In this document: positions 43,427-54,764 of the stretch, piece by piece
Layout: every line of letters begins with the position of its first letter
Position numbering within the stretch: position 1 is the first letter of the stretch
Assembly (NCBI GenBank): GCA_006386115.1
Contig: VFIW01000006.1
Location: 1,632,706-1,696,705 of the forward strand
DNA from: Globisporangium splendens
Taxonomy: Eukaryota; Oomycota; Peronosporomycetes; Pythiales; Pythiaceae
Length of the DNA: 64,000 nucleotides
Reading direction: 5' to 3'
Notes under the pieces: model-generated
What the model was told of the DNA's origin: nothing
Database searches by the model: none
The model's input: only the letters and a program-made list of their open reading frames with translations
Made by a program: the position numbers and the translations under genes

Positions 43427-46184
43427 ATGGTCTCTCCCAAGAATCCAGCTTCGACCGTAGCTGCCAACCCAGCTAACGCCACTCGTCGCCCTGGATCCGG
43501 GAAAGAATCCAGTGAGAAGCCTGCCTCGTCTGCTCTTCCATCCTCCTCAACCCATGCTTCTGGCCAATCAGAGGCGCGGATTTGTGGAACGGGAGGGAAC
43601 GGTTCCGTGTCGCAAGACTCTGAACCCACCCCAAGTTCAACTTCAAGGAACGAAAATTTGGGATCTGGTTTTCAACCCACCCCAAGTTCAAGTTCAAGGA
43701 ACAAAAATTTGGGATCTGGGTACGAACTCATCCCAAGTTCAACTGCAAGATCAAGCCGACCGAAGCTGGGATCCAGTTCCGAATCCACACCAAATGCAAG
43801 TTCAACTTGCAAATATTTGGGAAGTGGGCTCGAGACTGGAGAACATTCCAGCTCCGACCCATCTTCGGAGGGACTTCCAGGATTGGATGAAGCGACCACC
43901 ACAGGTGGTACTTCAACCGAGAATCCGCCTGACACCACCATTGACGACGGGGATGTCGTCATGGGGGAAGGAGGTACTGTGGAAGCGCCAGCCGAAGACA
44001 CGCGTCCGACCATGGCCGACGTGATCATGCAACAAGAGCACCTCCGACGCGACCGAGCTGCGGTCGAAGCAACCCGCAAGCGCGTCGAGACCCCGAAGCC
44101 CCTTGCTGTGGACATCGAGGCGATTGAGCGCCAGTATGCTGCTGGTCACGACTGGTCGCTCATCGCTTCGAGAATGGAACAAGCGCGACCCTACCAGCTG
44201 CCGAGAGCCAAGTACGACATGGTGATCGAGACTGGCAGAGCGCTCGCGAAGACTTCTGTCCACAAGATATTGGCGTCCCTTGCCGGTCCGGAACACGGAA
44301 ACAGCGCGCTCGAAGAGCTGTACAAGCAATTCGAGATTGGCCAGATCTCCAAGATGCCGGGCGGCAACTTGCGCGTCAAGGTCAAGTCGAAAGAAGCCTG
44401 TGTGCGCTTGGAGCGCACCAAGGTGAATATCCTTGGAGGTGTCTTCACTTTCAAGGAGTTCGACAGCCTTGGCGACAAGTACTACTTGGATATTGCCAAT
44501 GTAGACTGCGACATGGACACGGACGTGATCCTGCACCGACTCTTCCTTCTTGGATGCAAGCCGGTGTACGACACGTTCCGTGAAGTAAACTTGACGACGG
44601 GGATGACGTCCGCGACGTGGCGGGTGTACTTCCTGTCGAGGTCGTGTCCTCCCGCTCTGATCATCAACAACTCGGTGTGTGATCAGCTGGTCTTCGACAA
44701 CAAGCTCCATCCCGTTCACGGGAAGAATGCGCCGTTCAGTTCAGAGCGAATGCCGTTTGGCTATCGCTCACTGCATGCGCTCGAGCTTGGTGTTCCGGGT
44801 GACGTGTTCCCACCGCCACTCGACTACACCCCTGCTACGACGCAGAATCATCCACAGCAGCCAAGGACCTACGCACAAGCTGCGACAGCGAAGACTTTCA
44901 ACTCGTCCCTGCAGAGATCGATCGACGCAGGCAAGAAGAAGGAAGTGCAGCTCACGCTCAGAGCTCAGCATGACCAAGCACCAGTGGTGACAACGCTGGC
45001 AAAGCCACGAAGCAACTCGTTGGTGTCGCTCGAGACGCTGAAGAACTCGACCGGTCCGATCACGCCTCCAGGGAGTCCGAAGCCTCAAGCAAAGCCGGCT
45101 CTGTTGACGAATGGTGATGGGTTCACCACAGTGAGAAACAAGAAGAAGCGATCCCGAAATGGCATCGACTTTTTCAATTTGATGGTCAAGGATCAACCTT
45201 CCCAACCACTCGACGGCATCGCCACGACCAACTACTTCCAAGCGCTACAGACGATGGAAGTTGCGTTCGAAGCGAAGGATGTGAGTGCTGATGCGAAGTT
45301 CGGTCCCCGATACCAGATCCTCCCCACAGAAGTGAAGCGTCCTGAAGCACTCAAGACCTCACCAGAGTCTGCGTTCTTCGTGGAAAAGCACCACACGAAG
45401 ATTCGCAAGGCATCGAAGGCGTCCTCGCTTGCCGAGGTAGCGGAGTCGATGCTCAACGACGAGAACACGGCACTTCTCAGCATCCTCCCTGACTGTCTTG
45501 CGACTGCAGACACGAAGGTCGCGAGCGTACTCAACATCGTCGAGAACGCCACGAATCCTGACCACGTCATCAAGAAGGCAGTGGACTCGCCGTTGGCTTT
45601 CAACAGCGCTCTGTCGCTCAAGATGGCAGGAAGTGGACGCGAGATCGCCGAGATTGCCCAGCTTCATGTGATCAACCGCGTGTTGTGTGCGTCTCAGCCG
45701 AGCGAAGACACGACGTTCAGTGCGAAGTGGAAGAAGCTGATGAAGACGACGGTCCCGTCGAAGCGAGAAGAGTTGTTCAGAGCTTGCGCCAATTGGTGGA
45801 CGTCGTCCAACGAGATGAAGGAACTATCGCGAGCGACGAAAGCACTCGGGTTCTTCGAACTCATGCTGATGTCGATCGCGCCGACGATCTTCAGCAACGA
45901 CCACTGGATCCACTACATCACTGGTCAGCCGGTCGAGTGGATCCCCGCGCACCACACGAGACTCCTCCACCCCAACACTCTCCTCATGCTCTTGCGGTCG
46001 GACCTTGGTGCGCACTGCTTGAGTCAATGGAACGAAGTGCAGTGGCAGGGGTACTTGTTCGACGACCTGGAAGAGCTTCGCAAGCTCGATGGGTACTACC
46101 CGGTCGACGAGTCGGTGTTGCAGCTCCGAGTTGTCGAGGGAGAGGTGGTGACTGGTAGCGGGAGGCTTGGCCACTCGTTGCTAA
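43427..46184 (+). CDS. ORF1 protein of LINE-B (frameshift near its end)
   Basis: The start is ATG 43427 (GCAATGGTC). The N-terminal third has four imperfect repeats of about 18 residues built on PSSxSRNxNLGSG. The conserved core follows (VETPKPLAVDIEAIERQYAAG, MTSATWRVYF, RTYAQAAT). Compared with LINE-A, one extra base near 46151 in GTGACTGG shifts the frame, so reading continues to 46324 in the wrong frame; the expected stop is TAA 46182-46184. Role as for the LINE-A ORF1. Confidence 0.72.
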
Positions 46185-46224
46185 ACCAACTCCAACCCAG
46201 ACAACGTGGAGCAACGTTAGTGTC

Positions 46225-49200
46225 GTGTCCGTCAACACTAACGGCATCAAGAAGAACGGTCACCTATTTATCGACAGCGTGCTATCGAAACACTCGGTGG
46301 CATGCGTCCAAGAAACCAAGTTGAGCGACAGAACGCATCTGTCCAAGTTCAAGTTCCACCTCGACTCGAGCTTCAAGCACCGAGTCTTTGTGAACGACCC
46401 GAACTGCCAGCTCGATCGACCGACGCGAGGAAGGAGCAATGGAGTTCTCACGGTGCTCCGCTCCGACTTCCCTGGCTTCGACACGGCTGTTGAGCTTCCT
46501 GGTCTGTCGATCTCCGGTCGCTATCTGGTCGTGAAGGTGATGGTCGAGTGTGCTCCCATCTACATCCACAACGTGTACGCGCCAGTGGACCAGCAAGAGA
46601 AACAACAATTCTTCTCGAGTCTGGACACCGAAGGGTTCGAGGATCAAGCGACGCATTTTGTGTTGGGAGATCTGAACACTCCGTTGGACCCGAGACTCGA
46701 TTCGTCGTCTCCAGATCTACGCTACGACCCCGGTCGGTCCAGCTGCTTGGAGTGGTTGGCGAAACTGAGTGTGGTCGATGCGTGGCGGATCCACTACGAC
46801 ACCAAGCGAGTCTTCACCGGTCCCCTTCCTCGGAAGAACCGACTCGACTACATCTTGATGTCGGAGGACTTCTACGAACGCTTCTACGACGACTCCAAGT
46901 ACTTCCTGCCGAAGCATGCTGGAGACCACCTCGCACACAGTGTGAGCTTCCGGTCTGGTTCGCAGCTCCACGGTCGAGGGTACTGGAAGTTCCCTCGCTA
47001 CCTCCTCGAGTACCCACTCGTGGTCTCGGCGATCGAGAAGGAGGCAGAGATGGTGCTCGACAAGCTTCGCACTTCTACATACCCTGGCAAGGTGTGGGAG
47101 AAGTGGAAGGAGAGCATCAAGTCCCAGCTCCAAGACGTGCAGAAGAAACTGCGGATGCAAGACACTGCTGCGATCAAAGAGGCTCAAGCGGCGTTGGACC
47201 AAGCGGCTGCTCGCTATCGAGATGCGTCGACCGAGAACAACCGCAGCGAGTTCGAAGAAGCCATGAAGATGTACAAGGAGACGGTCACACGGACAAGTCA
47301 ATACAACCAGGACAGTGCGTTTGACTTCCAAGCGGCCAACTCTGAAAAGTCGACCAAGCACTTCTTCCGTCCGCTGGATACGAGTCTGAGGAAGGTATCG
47401 ATTGAAGAGGTCGTGACACCGAGTGGAAGTGTCTCATCGAATCCTCAAGAGATATCGCTTCGCTTCCTGGAACACTGGGGGTCCGAGATGGGAGATCCCG
47501 ACAGTCCAGCAGGAAGAGCTCCTCCACCCGACGAAACCATGCAACGCAACCTTCTCGACTCCATCGTCCGGTTCACATCGGAAACGGATCGAGACATCCT
47601 GAATGCACCAGTCACATCTCACGATCTGGCGGATGCGATTCGACACATGAAGGCGACGTCGGCTCCTGGCATGGACGGCTTGACTGCTGGTTTCTATCAG
47701 GTGGCACCGGACGTCTTCGGTGAGTGTCTCAGTCTTGTCTTCAACGACCAACTCCGACGCGGGGTTCTGCTCCCTTCTCAGCGCAAGTCTGCCGTCGTGC
47801 TTCTCCACAAGAAAGGCTCGAGAGCACAACCAGGCAACTACCGACCGATCGCACTCATCCCGGTCGACGTCAAGGTTCTCTCGAAGGCTCTCACCTATCG
47901 ACTGCAAAGTGTCGTACCGGACCTGGTCCACACGGATCAGAAAGGGTTCGTCAAAGGTCGATCGATCCACCACCATGTGCGGTTCCTCGCGGATCTGCAG
48001 GACTTGGTGACGAGTCGAGACGAAGAAGCGTATGCGCTGTTCTTGGACTTCGAGAAGGCGTTCGACCGAGTGAACTGGGACTACATGTTCCGTGTGCTCG
48101 AGCGAATGGGGTGTGGTTCGGACTTTGTGCAGTGGGTGAGACTGCTGTACACCGAGCCGCAAGCGCATCTTCTCATCAACCAGAACATCCAGCCTGCGCT
48201 GTTCCCGACACGGGGAGTGAAGCAAGGCGACCCGCTCTCTGCGCTTCTCTTCCTTCTCACGATCGAGCCACTAGGAAACCTGCTGCGGTCCCACAAAGAG
48301 TTCGGAGTGTGCCTCACCGAGGATCACACATCCACCAGTGTCTTCTTCGCGGACGACACGACTCTCCTGGGAGGCTCCATTGCGAGTGTGCAAGCGCAGC
48401 TTGAGCTCGTGGAGGAGTACTGCAACGGGTCTGGCGCGAAATTAAACCTTGGCAAGTCGAACCTGATGGCACTGAATCGGAACGAGATCTGTCCCCAGCT
48501 CCCTGGTGTGCATGTGCTTGGTCGAGCCGAGTCGGTCAAGTTCCTCGGGATCCCCTTCAGTCAGTCGCCAGTCAACGACGACATCGTCAACTTCCTCGAG
48601 CAACGCTTCTACGACGGCTTCAAGATGTGGTACAGACGAGCAAGGACTCTTCGCGGTCGTCTTCTTGTGGCGCAAACGATGGTCTTGTCTCGCTTGTGGC
48701 ACTACACCCAGCACGTGTCGATTCCACCCTCGGTCGTGAAGAGGTGGCAGTCGATGCTGAATCGGTTCGTCTTGAGTCGGAAGCACGATCGAGACGCAAG
48801 CCACATCCAGCTCATTCCGAAGGAGTTCTTGTATCTCCCGAGGAGTGAGGGTGGTCTGCAGATCCCAAGCATCGAAGCGCAACTGAAGCGACAACGCCTC
48901 CAGCATCTGCTCCAGTTCATGCGAGCAGTGAGCAAGCCAGACGAGCGAAGCTGGACGACACCGAGTGCGGAGCTGCTCACAGCGGTTCTTCCTCGAGTCG
49001 GTCGACGCACGGCGCTCGACTTCCTCACGGTCTCTCCTCTTCGACATGGCACGATGATCAAGTGGGAGTTGATCTCTGGTTGGTGGGAGGAGACGTGGGT
49101 CTGGTGGTACAAGATCCGATGGGAGATCTCGTGGCACGACCTTCCGACGGACAAGCGTGTCTGGTATGGTCTGAACCAGCCGATCTGGTTCCACTCGGAT

Positions 49201-50313
49201 CCAGACCTCCACTACGAGCAGACTCCGAGGTCGCAAACCACCGCTGCACACCGTCGGTGCATCGGGATGGTGCCAGAACCCCAGCGCGGGTTCCGTCTGC
49301 ACATCTCGAGGGTCTTCGGCTTGCGCTCGCTGGTCGACTTCATGAGCAATGGTGCTTCCTGGCCGAGCGAGTCCGACTTCGTCCAACGGCACCTCGACCT
49401 CACTCTCGCGTCTGTGGCTCTCGGCGTGCAATCCCAGTGGTTGCGTTCTCTGTACCGAGAGGCGACACAGATCGCGGTCCGACTTGGAGTGCGTGAGCTT
49501 GCACCTTTGTCTTCGGACACATGGAGTGAGTGTGCATTCCCTCACCTGGGATGCAAAAGTGGCTCGAAGGTGTGTCTGGTCCCAGCGATCCCGAGGAGCG
49601 CGCTTCTTCGTGTCGTGTGGGAACCGAAGACACCGAGCAAGTCCCATCCGATATCGCTGCACTCGCAAAGTGTCGGTGACGAAGAAGTCAAGTCGTTCGT
49701 GAAGTACGGGAAGCATCTTCGCAAGATCCTGCTCCCCGTGTTCGAAGACCTACAGTTCCGCCTCGCGTTTCGGCTTCTCCCCGTGCGCTCGCGGTTCTGG
49801 TTCCTGCAACACTCGAACCCGCGCATCATCTACTGCATCCGCGACGGGTGTGACGCAGTCGAGACGGAGCAGCACTTGTTCTTCGAGTGTGCTCTCGCAA
49901 CAAGACTGTGGGAGCACATACGGAACATCATGGCGCCATTTGTCCGATCCCAGTTGACATGGACCATGATTGCGACAGCAAGGAAACCAGTCGTGCGAGA
50001 TGAATGGAAGGAGTGTGAGGACGTCATCGGAGACGTGTGGCACACGTTCCGCGCTGTGACCCTCCACTTCATCTGGTCGGACCGCAATCGGTGTCTGTTC
50101 GATGGAAGACAGCCCACACCGACGACGCCAGCACTGCTGGTCATCTTCACCACTGCCAGTGCGCACTTCCGGTACAACCTGAGGTGTCGATACGACGACG
50201 ATGAGAGAGCATCACTCGAGAAGGCGCTTACCAAGATGAGGAAGTATCCGCCTTTCGGTGACTTTGCGACGACCCACCCAGCAATGTTCCAAGTTCGTCA
50301 CCTCCAGCACTAG
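46225..50313 (+). CDS. ORF2 of LINE-B: APE endonuclease and reverse transcriptase
   Basis: 1362 codons, intact. Endonuclease motifs VNTNGIK, QETK, LGDLNTP, RLDYIL and GDHLA; RT DFEKAFDRVNW, GVKQGDPLSALLF, FADD; C-terminal CCHC (CIRDGCD..QHLFFEC). It begins at a GTG with no ATG at the conserved N-terminus. Residues upstream (TWSNVSVVSV) match the other copies in the same frame back to the ORF1 stop. Some blocks are almost identical to LINE-A while neighbouring blocks are clearly diverged. Confidence 0.93.
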   Translation: MSVNTNGIKKNGHLFIDSVLSKHSVACVQETKLSDRTHLSKFKFHLDSSFKHRVFVNDPNCQLDRPTRGRSNGVLTVLRSDFPGFDTAVELPGLSISGRYLVVKVMVECAPIYIHNVYAPVDQQEKQQFFSSLDTEGFEDQATHFVLGDLNTPLDPRLDSSSPDLRYDPGRSSCLEWLAKLSVVDAWRIHYDTKRVFTGPLPRKNRLDYILMSEDFYERFYDDSKYFLPKHAGDHLAHSVSFRSGSQLHGRGYWKFPRYLLEYPLVVSAIEKEAEMVLDKLRTSTYPGKVWEKWKESIKSQLQDVQKKLRMQDTAAIKEAQAALDQAAARYRDASTENNRSEFEEAMKMYKETVTRTSQYNQDSAFDFQAANSEKSTKHFFRPLDTSLRKVSIEEVVTPSGSVSSNPQEISLRFLEHWGSEMGDPDSPAGRAPPPDETMQRNLLDSIVRFTSETDRDILNAPVTSHDLADAIRHMKATSAPGMDGLTAGFYQVAPDVFGECLSLVFNDQLRRGVLLPSQRKSAVVLLHKKGSRAQPGNYRPIALIPVDVKVLSKALTYRLQSVVPDLVHTDQKGFVKGRSIHHHVRFLADLQDLVTSRDEEAYALFLDFEKAFDRVNWDYMFRVLERMGCGSDFVQWVRLLYTEPQAHLLINQNIQPALFPTRGVKQGDPLSALLFLLTIEPLGNLLRSHKEFGVCLTEDHTSTSVFFADDTTLLGGSIASVQAQLELVEEYCNGSGAKLNLGKSNLMALNRNEICPQLPGVHVLGRAESVKFLGIPFSQSPVNDDIVNFLEQRFYDGFKMWYRRARTLRGRLLVAQTMVLSRLWHYTQHVSIPPSVVKRWQSMLNRFVLSRKHDRDASHIQLIPKEFLYLPRSEGGLQIPSIEAQLKRQRLQHLLQFMRAVSKPDERSWTTPSAELLTAVLPRVGRRTALDFLTVSPLRHGTMIKWELISGWWEETWVWWYKIRWEISWHDLPTDKRVWYGLNQPIWFHSDPDLHYEQTPRSQTTAAHRRCIGMVPEPQRGFRLHISRVFGLRSLVDFMSNGASWPSESDFVQRHLDLTLASVALGVQSQWLRSLYREATQIAVRLGVRELAPLSSDTWSECAFPHLGCKSGSKVCLVPAIPRSALLRVVWEPKTPSKSHPISLHSQSVGDEEVKSFVKYGKHLRKILLPVFEDLQFRLAFRLLPVRSRFWFLQHSNPRIIYCIRDGCDAVETEQHLFFECALATRLWEHIRNIMAPFVRSQLTWTMIATARKPVVRDEWKECEDVIGDVWHTFRAVTLHFIWSDRNRCLFDGRQPTPTTPALLVIFTTASAHFRYNLRCRYDDDERASLEKALTKMRKYPPFGDFATTHPAMFQVRHLQH

Positions 50314-50470
50314 TCTCTAGTCAGAAGATCTTTGACCAGAACGCAACTCGCAAGATCCTGTACCATACCAAGTGTAGAGTATATTTATTCGAAAAGTAGT
50401 AGTATCTATATGTAGCTAGGCAGATTGAGTCGTCACCCGGTCTTATTCTAGTAATATAGACAACCTTTCA

Positions 50471-50487
50471 ACTGAGCCAAAGGAGCA
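50471..50487. repeat. 17-bp target duplication (tRNA-Met 5' end)
   Basis: ACTGAGCCAAAGGAGCA to the right of LINE-B. Confidence 0.85.
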
Positions 50488-51086
50488 ATATACTCGCCCT
50501 ACCCCACACGCTCACAACACATTCAAAACAACACACACAACACACGCGCTCCACACGCCACACCTCGCACACAACACACAACATCACACCATATTCACAC
50601 ACAACACCACGCGCGTCGCCACCTCCGCGACCTCCCACAGCCTCCGACAACCCCCTCTGCGCACACATGTCCATACCATGCATGTCGCCCCTCCACGAAC
50701 CGAACCGAACCGAACCGAACCGCACGCGCGCACAACACAACACAACACAACACGGATCGCGTCTCTTGACCCCGTGTCCTGTCCTTGCGCTCGTCCTCCA
50801 GCTTCGCTCCAGACATCGCCCACACTCCACAAAAGCGGCTACACGGTCCACTGAGCGACGTCCGGTACGAAACCTACTCGCTTCAACATACATACATGCT
50901 TGATTGCTTGATTGCGTTATTGTGGAGGCGGCGTCGGAGAGGCAAGAGCACCCCGACGAACTCACAAAGCACCTGGGAAGCATCCTCGACACCTGCCAAA
51001 GCACACATCCATCTGTCCATCGTGTGCGCTCGTTCAGCATCCAAAAGCATCCAAAAGCATTCAAAAGCATCCAAAACGAAAAGGAT
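50488..51086. repeat. tRNA array spacer 3
   Basis: Same layout as spacer 1, with the shortest ACCGA run (50697-50721). Confidence 0.85.
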
Positions 51087-51159
51087 TGCTCCCTACCAGG
51101 ATCGAACTGGTGACCTTCAGATTATGAGACTAACGCTCTACCGACTGAGCCAAAGGAGC
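51087..51159 (-). tRNA. tRNA-Met (CAT), copy 4
   Basis: Same 73-nt sequence as copy 1. N1 copy 2 starts 2 nt upstream of its 5' end. Confidence 0.93.
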
Positions 51160-51160
51160 A

Positions 51161-51884
51161 CTTCTCAATTTGCTCGCTACCCCACAAGTCGACTCTTCAG
51201 AAGTACCCAAGCCCAGCACCACTCCACTTCCTCCACCTCTCTCTCCCACCCACTCTGCCTGCAGTATGGGTGTAGGGAGAACGAAGAAGAAGCGCAAGAA
51301 GACGCGCGTTTGGAGTCTGCATCGACATCGCCTTCCAGTTCGCCTCGCAACTGTCCGTCGATCGGCTCCGTAGGTAGAGCCGATGCACTTCGCTGAGCGA
51401 AGCGACCCGCATTGCGCGTGAGCAACTGCAAGACGACCGAGAGAGGTCGCGCTTGTGCGAGCGGGGAGTGCTCCGATCGTCAGCACGATCTCGAAGAATC
51501 AACCCAGAAGCGAAGAATGAACCCACAAGACAAGAATCAACCCACAAGCGAAGAATCAACCCACAAGTCAAGAAATCAACCCACAAGACAAGAATCAACC
51601 CACAAGACATGGTTCAACCCACAAGGGAAGAATCAACCCAGAATACATCCTCGAGTGTCTCACACCGACACTCACACCTCAAAACAGCAAGGTTTAAAGA
51701 CCTGACGCACAAGCAACCTTCACCAAGCCGACACAAACGACTGTATAGCACAACCAAAATCTCACCCCAACAGAATTAAAGAGAAGCCTTAGTGCTAGCA
51801 TCATAGAATACGCAAGGGCGTAGCGAGCAATTAGAAGTCAGTTTGCCGTACTATTTATTAACAACAATATACGGACACCTTTCA
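51161..51884 (+). mobile_element. N1 copy 2, non-autonomous LINE-related element
   Basis: 724 bp, the same ends and small ORF as copy 1 (ATG near 51266). The minisatellite is at 51494-51642 with a slightly different unit order. Flanked by the 17-bp tRNA duplication; LINE-C follows directly after the right-hand duplicate. Confidence 0.78.
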
Positions 51885-51901
51885 ACTGAGCCAAAGGAGC
51901 A
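51885..51901. repeat. 17-bp target duplication shared by N1 copy 2 and LINE-C
   Basis: ACTGAGCCAAAGGAGCA. Here it is the only tRNA sequence between two elements, so LINE-C used the 17-bp duplicate itself as a target. Confidence 0.8.
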
Positions 51902-52000
51902 CTTCTCATTTTGCCGGCTACCCCACAAGTCGACTCTTCGGAAGGACCCATCCCCCTCCAGCTCCAAGCTTCTCTCTCCGGTCGCTGTCCCTTCTCTGTC

Positions 52001-54724
52001 ATGGAGAATCCAGTTGCCGCCCAGTCGCTCCGCCCAGCCGCCTCGACCTCCCCTGTCACTCCGGCCCCGGCTCCAGTGATCGCTCCTGACCACTCTTCTG
52101 GCCAAGCGATCGCTCTCTCCCACATGGACCCTGTCGTTGCTCCCGCCGATGGCTTCCGTGCCGTGCCCTCCGACGACATCGAAGACCCTGCGCCGCTGGT
52201 CGTGCTGTCTTCCCCGTCGTCCGTGCTCGTGCCGCCGCCGCCGTCGTCGTCTGCGCTTCCTGTTCCTCCTGCTGCTATCGCACCGCTGGTGGACCTGACG
52301 GGAGCAATCGATAGCGACCAAAGCGACGCAACCGCTGCGCTGCCCTCACCTCCTGACTCCTCCGGCGACGAAGACGACGCGATGCCTCCTCCGCCTCCTG
52401 CTGATGTCGAGCCTGACGTCAACGAGGTGATGCCGTCTGCTGGTGTCGGTGCTGCTGCTGCCGCTGCTGATGCTGCTGAAGATCCACGTCCGACGATGGC
52501 TATGCTGCTCAGCCAGCAAGAAGCCATTCGTCGCGACAACGCCGAAGTCGATGCTGCTCGTCGCCGCGTGGAGACCCCGAAGCCTCTCGCGATCGACATC
52601 GAAGCGATCGAGCGCCAGTACGCTGCCGGCGGTGACTGGTCTGCCATCGCCTCCAGCATCCACCAGTCTCGCCCGTACCACCTTCCCCGTGCCAAGTACG
52701 ACATGGTGATCGAGACGGGCAAGACGTTCGCCAAGACACCGCTGACGAAGATCATGGCCGCGCTCGTGTGAACGAACTACGACAACCGCGCGCTCGACCG
52801 TCTGTACGAACAGAAGCTCGTCGGCCAAGTGTCGAAGCTGCCGGGTGGCAATCTGCGCCTCAAGCTCAAGTCTCGTGAAGCGTGCCTGAAGCTCGAGCGC
52901 ACGACTGTGAGCATCCTCGGTGGTGTCTTCCCGTTCAAGCCGTTCGACGTTCTGGCGAGCAAGTTCTACTTGGATGTCTCGAACGTCGACTCGGACACGA
53001 ACACGGACCTCATGCTGCGTCGGCTGTACCTGCTCGGATGCGAACCGGTGTACGACACGTTCCGCGATGTGAACCTGGCGACGGGTCTCACGTCCGCGAC
53101 GTGGCGTGTGTACTTCCGGTCGAGCGAGTGTCCGCCTCCGCTGGTGGTGAACGGCTCGGTCTGCGACCAGATCGTCTTCAACAACAAGCTGTACCCCGCG
53201 CACGGCAAGGACGTGCCGTTCCAGTCGGAGCGTCTCCCCTTCGGCTTTCGCTCGCATCACGGCATCGACTTGAAGTCGTCCGAATCGTCGAATGCTGCGT
53301 TCGCTCGCTCTGCTTCAGCGTCGGTTGCAACTCCCGCTGCCAAGTCGAACTCGTCGAAGAACCAAGAGAAAGCACTTCCCGCTCCGCCGAAGACGTACGC
53401 GCAAGCTGCTCAAGCCGGACCGGTCTTCTCCTCGCTCCGCAACGCGCTCGAGGACGAAGAGAAGAAAGAGGATGGCCAGCTCCAGTCTGGAGCTCAGCAT
53501 GGCCAGCGATCTGCGGCCAGTCAACTCGCGAAGAGAATCATCGACATCGACGACGCGCTCTCGATCTCGACGTTCACTGGATCCGGTGGTCGTATCTCGC
53601 CGCCTGCGAGTCCGAAGGCTCCGCCCAAGCCGGTGCTGCTGCTGACAAATGGTTCGGACGGCTTCACCACCGTCGAGAACAAGAAGAAGCGCTCGCGCGG
53701 AGGTGTCGACTTCAGCAACATGCTGACGAAGCAGATGCCAAAGCCGCTCGATGGCGTCGCGACCGCGAACTACTTCCAGGTGCTCCAGACGATGGAAGTC
53801 AGGTTCGAGTCGATCGACGCGACCGTGGACAAGAAGTACGGCGTCCGTCACCACGTGCGTCCGGTCGACGTGAAGCGTCCCGGCGCGCTCAAGGCGTCGA
53901 CCGAGTCTGCGTTCTTCGTCGAGAAGCATCACACGAAGATCCGCAAGGCATCAAAGCCGTCGCCTGTCGTCGAGGTGACCGAGTCGATGATCAGCGACGA
54001 GAACACGGCGCTTCTGAACACGCTTGCCGACCGTCTCGAGGATGCGGACAAGAAGGTCGACGGCATCGCCACGATCCTCGGGAACGCGACGAACCCCGAC
54101 CACATCCTGAAGAAGGCGGTCGAGTCCCCACTCGCGTTCAACAGCGCGCTGTCGCTCAAGATGGCTGCTAGTGGCAACGAGATCGAGGAACTCGTGCAGC
54201 TGCACATGATCAACCGTGTGCTGAGCGCGACGAAGCCGGATGAAGACACGACGTTTGCTGCGAAGTGGAAGAAATTCATGGGAGCGTCGGTTCCGTCCAA
54301 GCGCCAAGACATCTTCGTCACATGCGGCAAGTGGTGGAAGGTGACCCCGAAGATCTTCGAGCTCACGCGCTCCACCAAGGCGCTGAGCGCGTTCGAGCTC
54401 TCGCTCATGTCGATCGCGCCGACGCTGTTCGCGAACGATCACTGGATCCAGTTCGTGACGGGACATCCGGTCGAATGGATTCCCGCTCACCACGCGCGTC
54501 TGCTGCACCCGAACACGCTGCTGAGTCTCCTGCGGTCGGAGCTTGGCGAGTTGTGTATGACGCACTGGCGTGAGATCCAGTGGCAAGGCCACATGCTCGA
54601 TGAACTTGAAGAGCTGCGCACACTCGAGGGACACTACCCAGCGGACGAGTCGGTTCTTCAGCTCCAGGTCGCGGACGACGGCTCGGTGACGCCAGTGGCG
54701 GGAGGCGTAGCCACTCGCTGCTAA
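52001..54724 (+). pseudogene. ORF1 of LINE-C, interrupted by one TGA
   Basis: ATG 52001 (MENPVAAQ). A Pro/Ala/Val-rich leader of about 150 residues, then the conserved core. TGA at 52769-52771 stands where LINE-A has a Gly codon; the frame continues to TAA 54722-54724. Role as for the other ORF1 proteins. Confidence 0.78.
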
Positions 54725-54764
54725 GACGGTCCCGACGTCGCAACCGACTTGGAACAACGCCAGC

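Larger units (their letters stand above)
43328..50470 (+). mobile_element. LINE-B, non-LTR retrotransposon without ORF3
   Basis: 7.1 kb, from CTTCTCAATTTGCCGGCTACCCC to AACCTTTCA, between tRNA-Met copy 3 and a 17-bp duplicate of its 5' end. It contains ORF1 (one frameshift) and an intact ORF2. Only 157 bp separate the ORF2 stop from the 3' end, so this is the simplest form of the family. Its last 75 bp match the tails of LINE-A and LINE-C. Confidence 0.88.
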
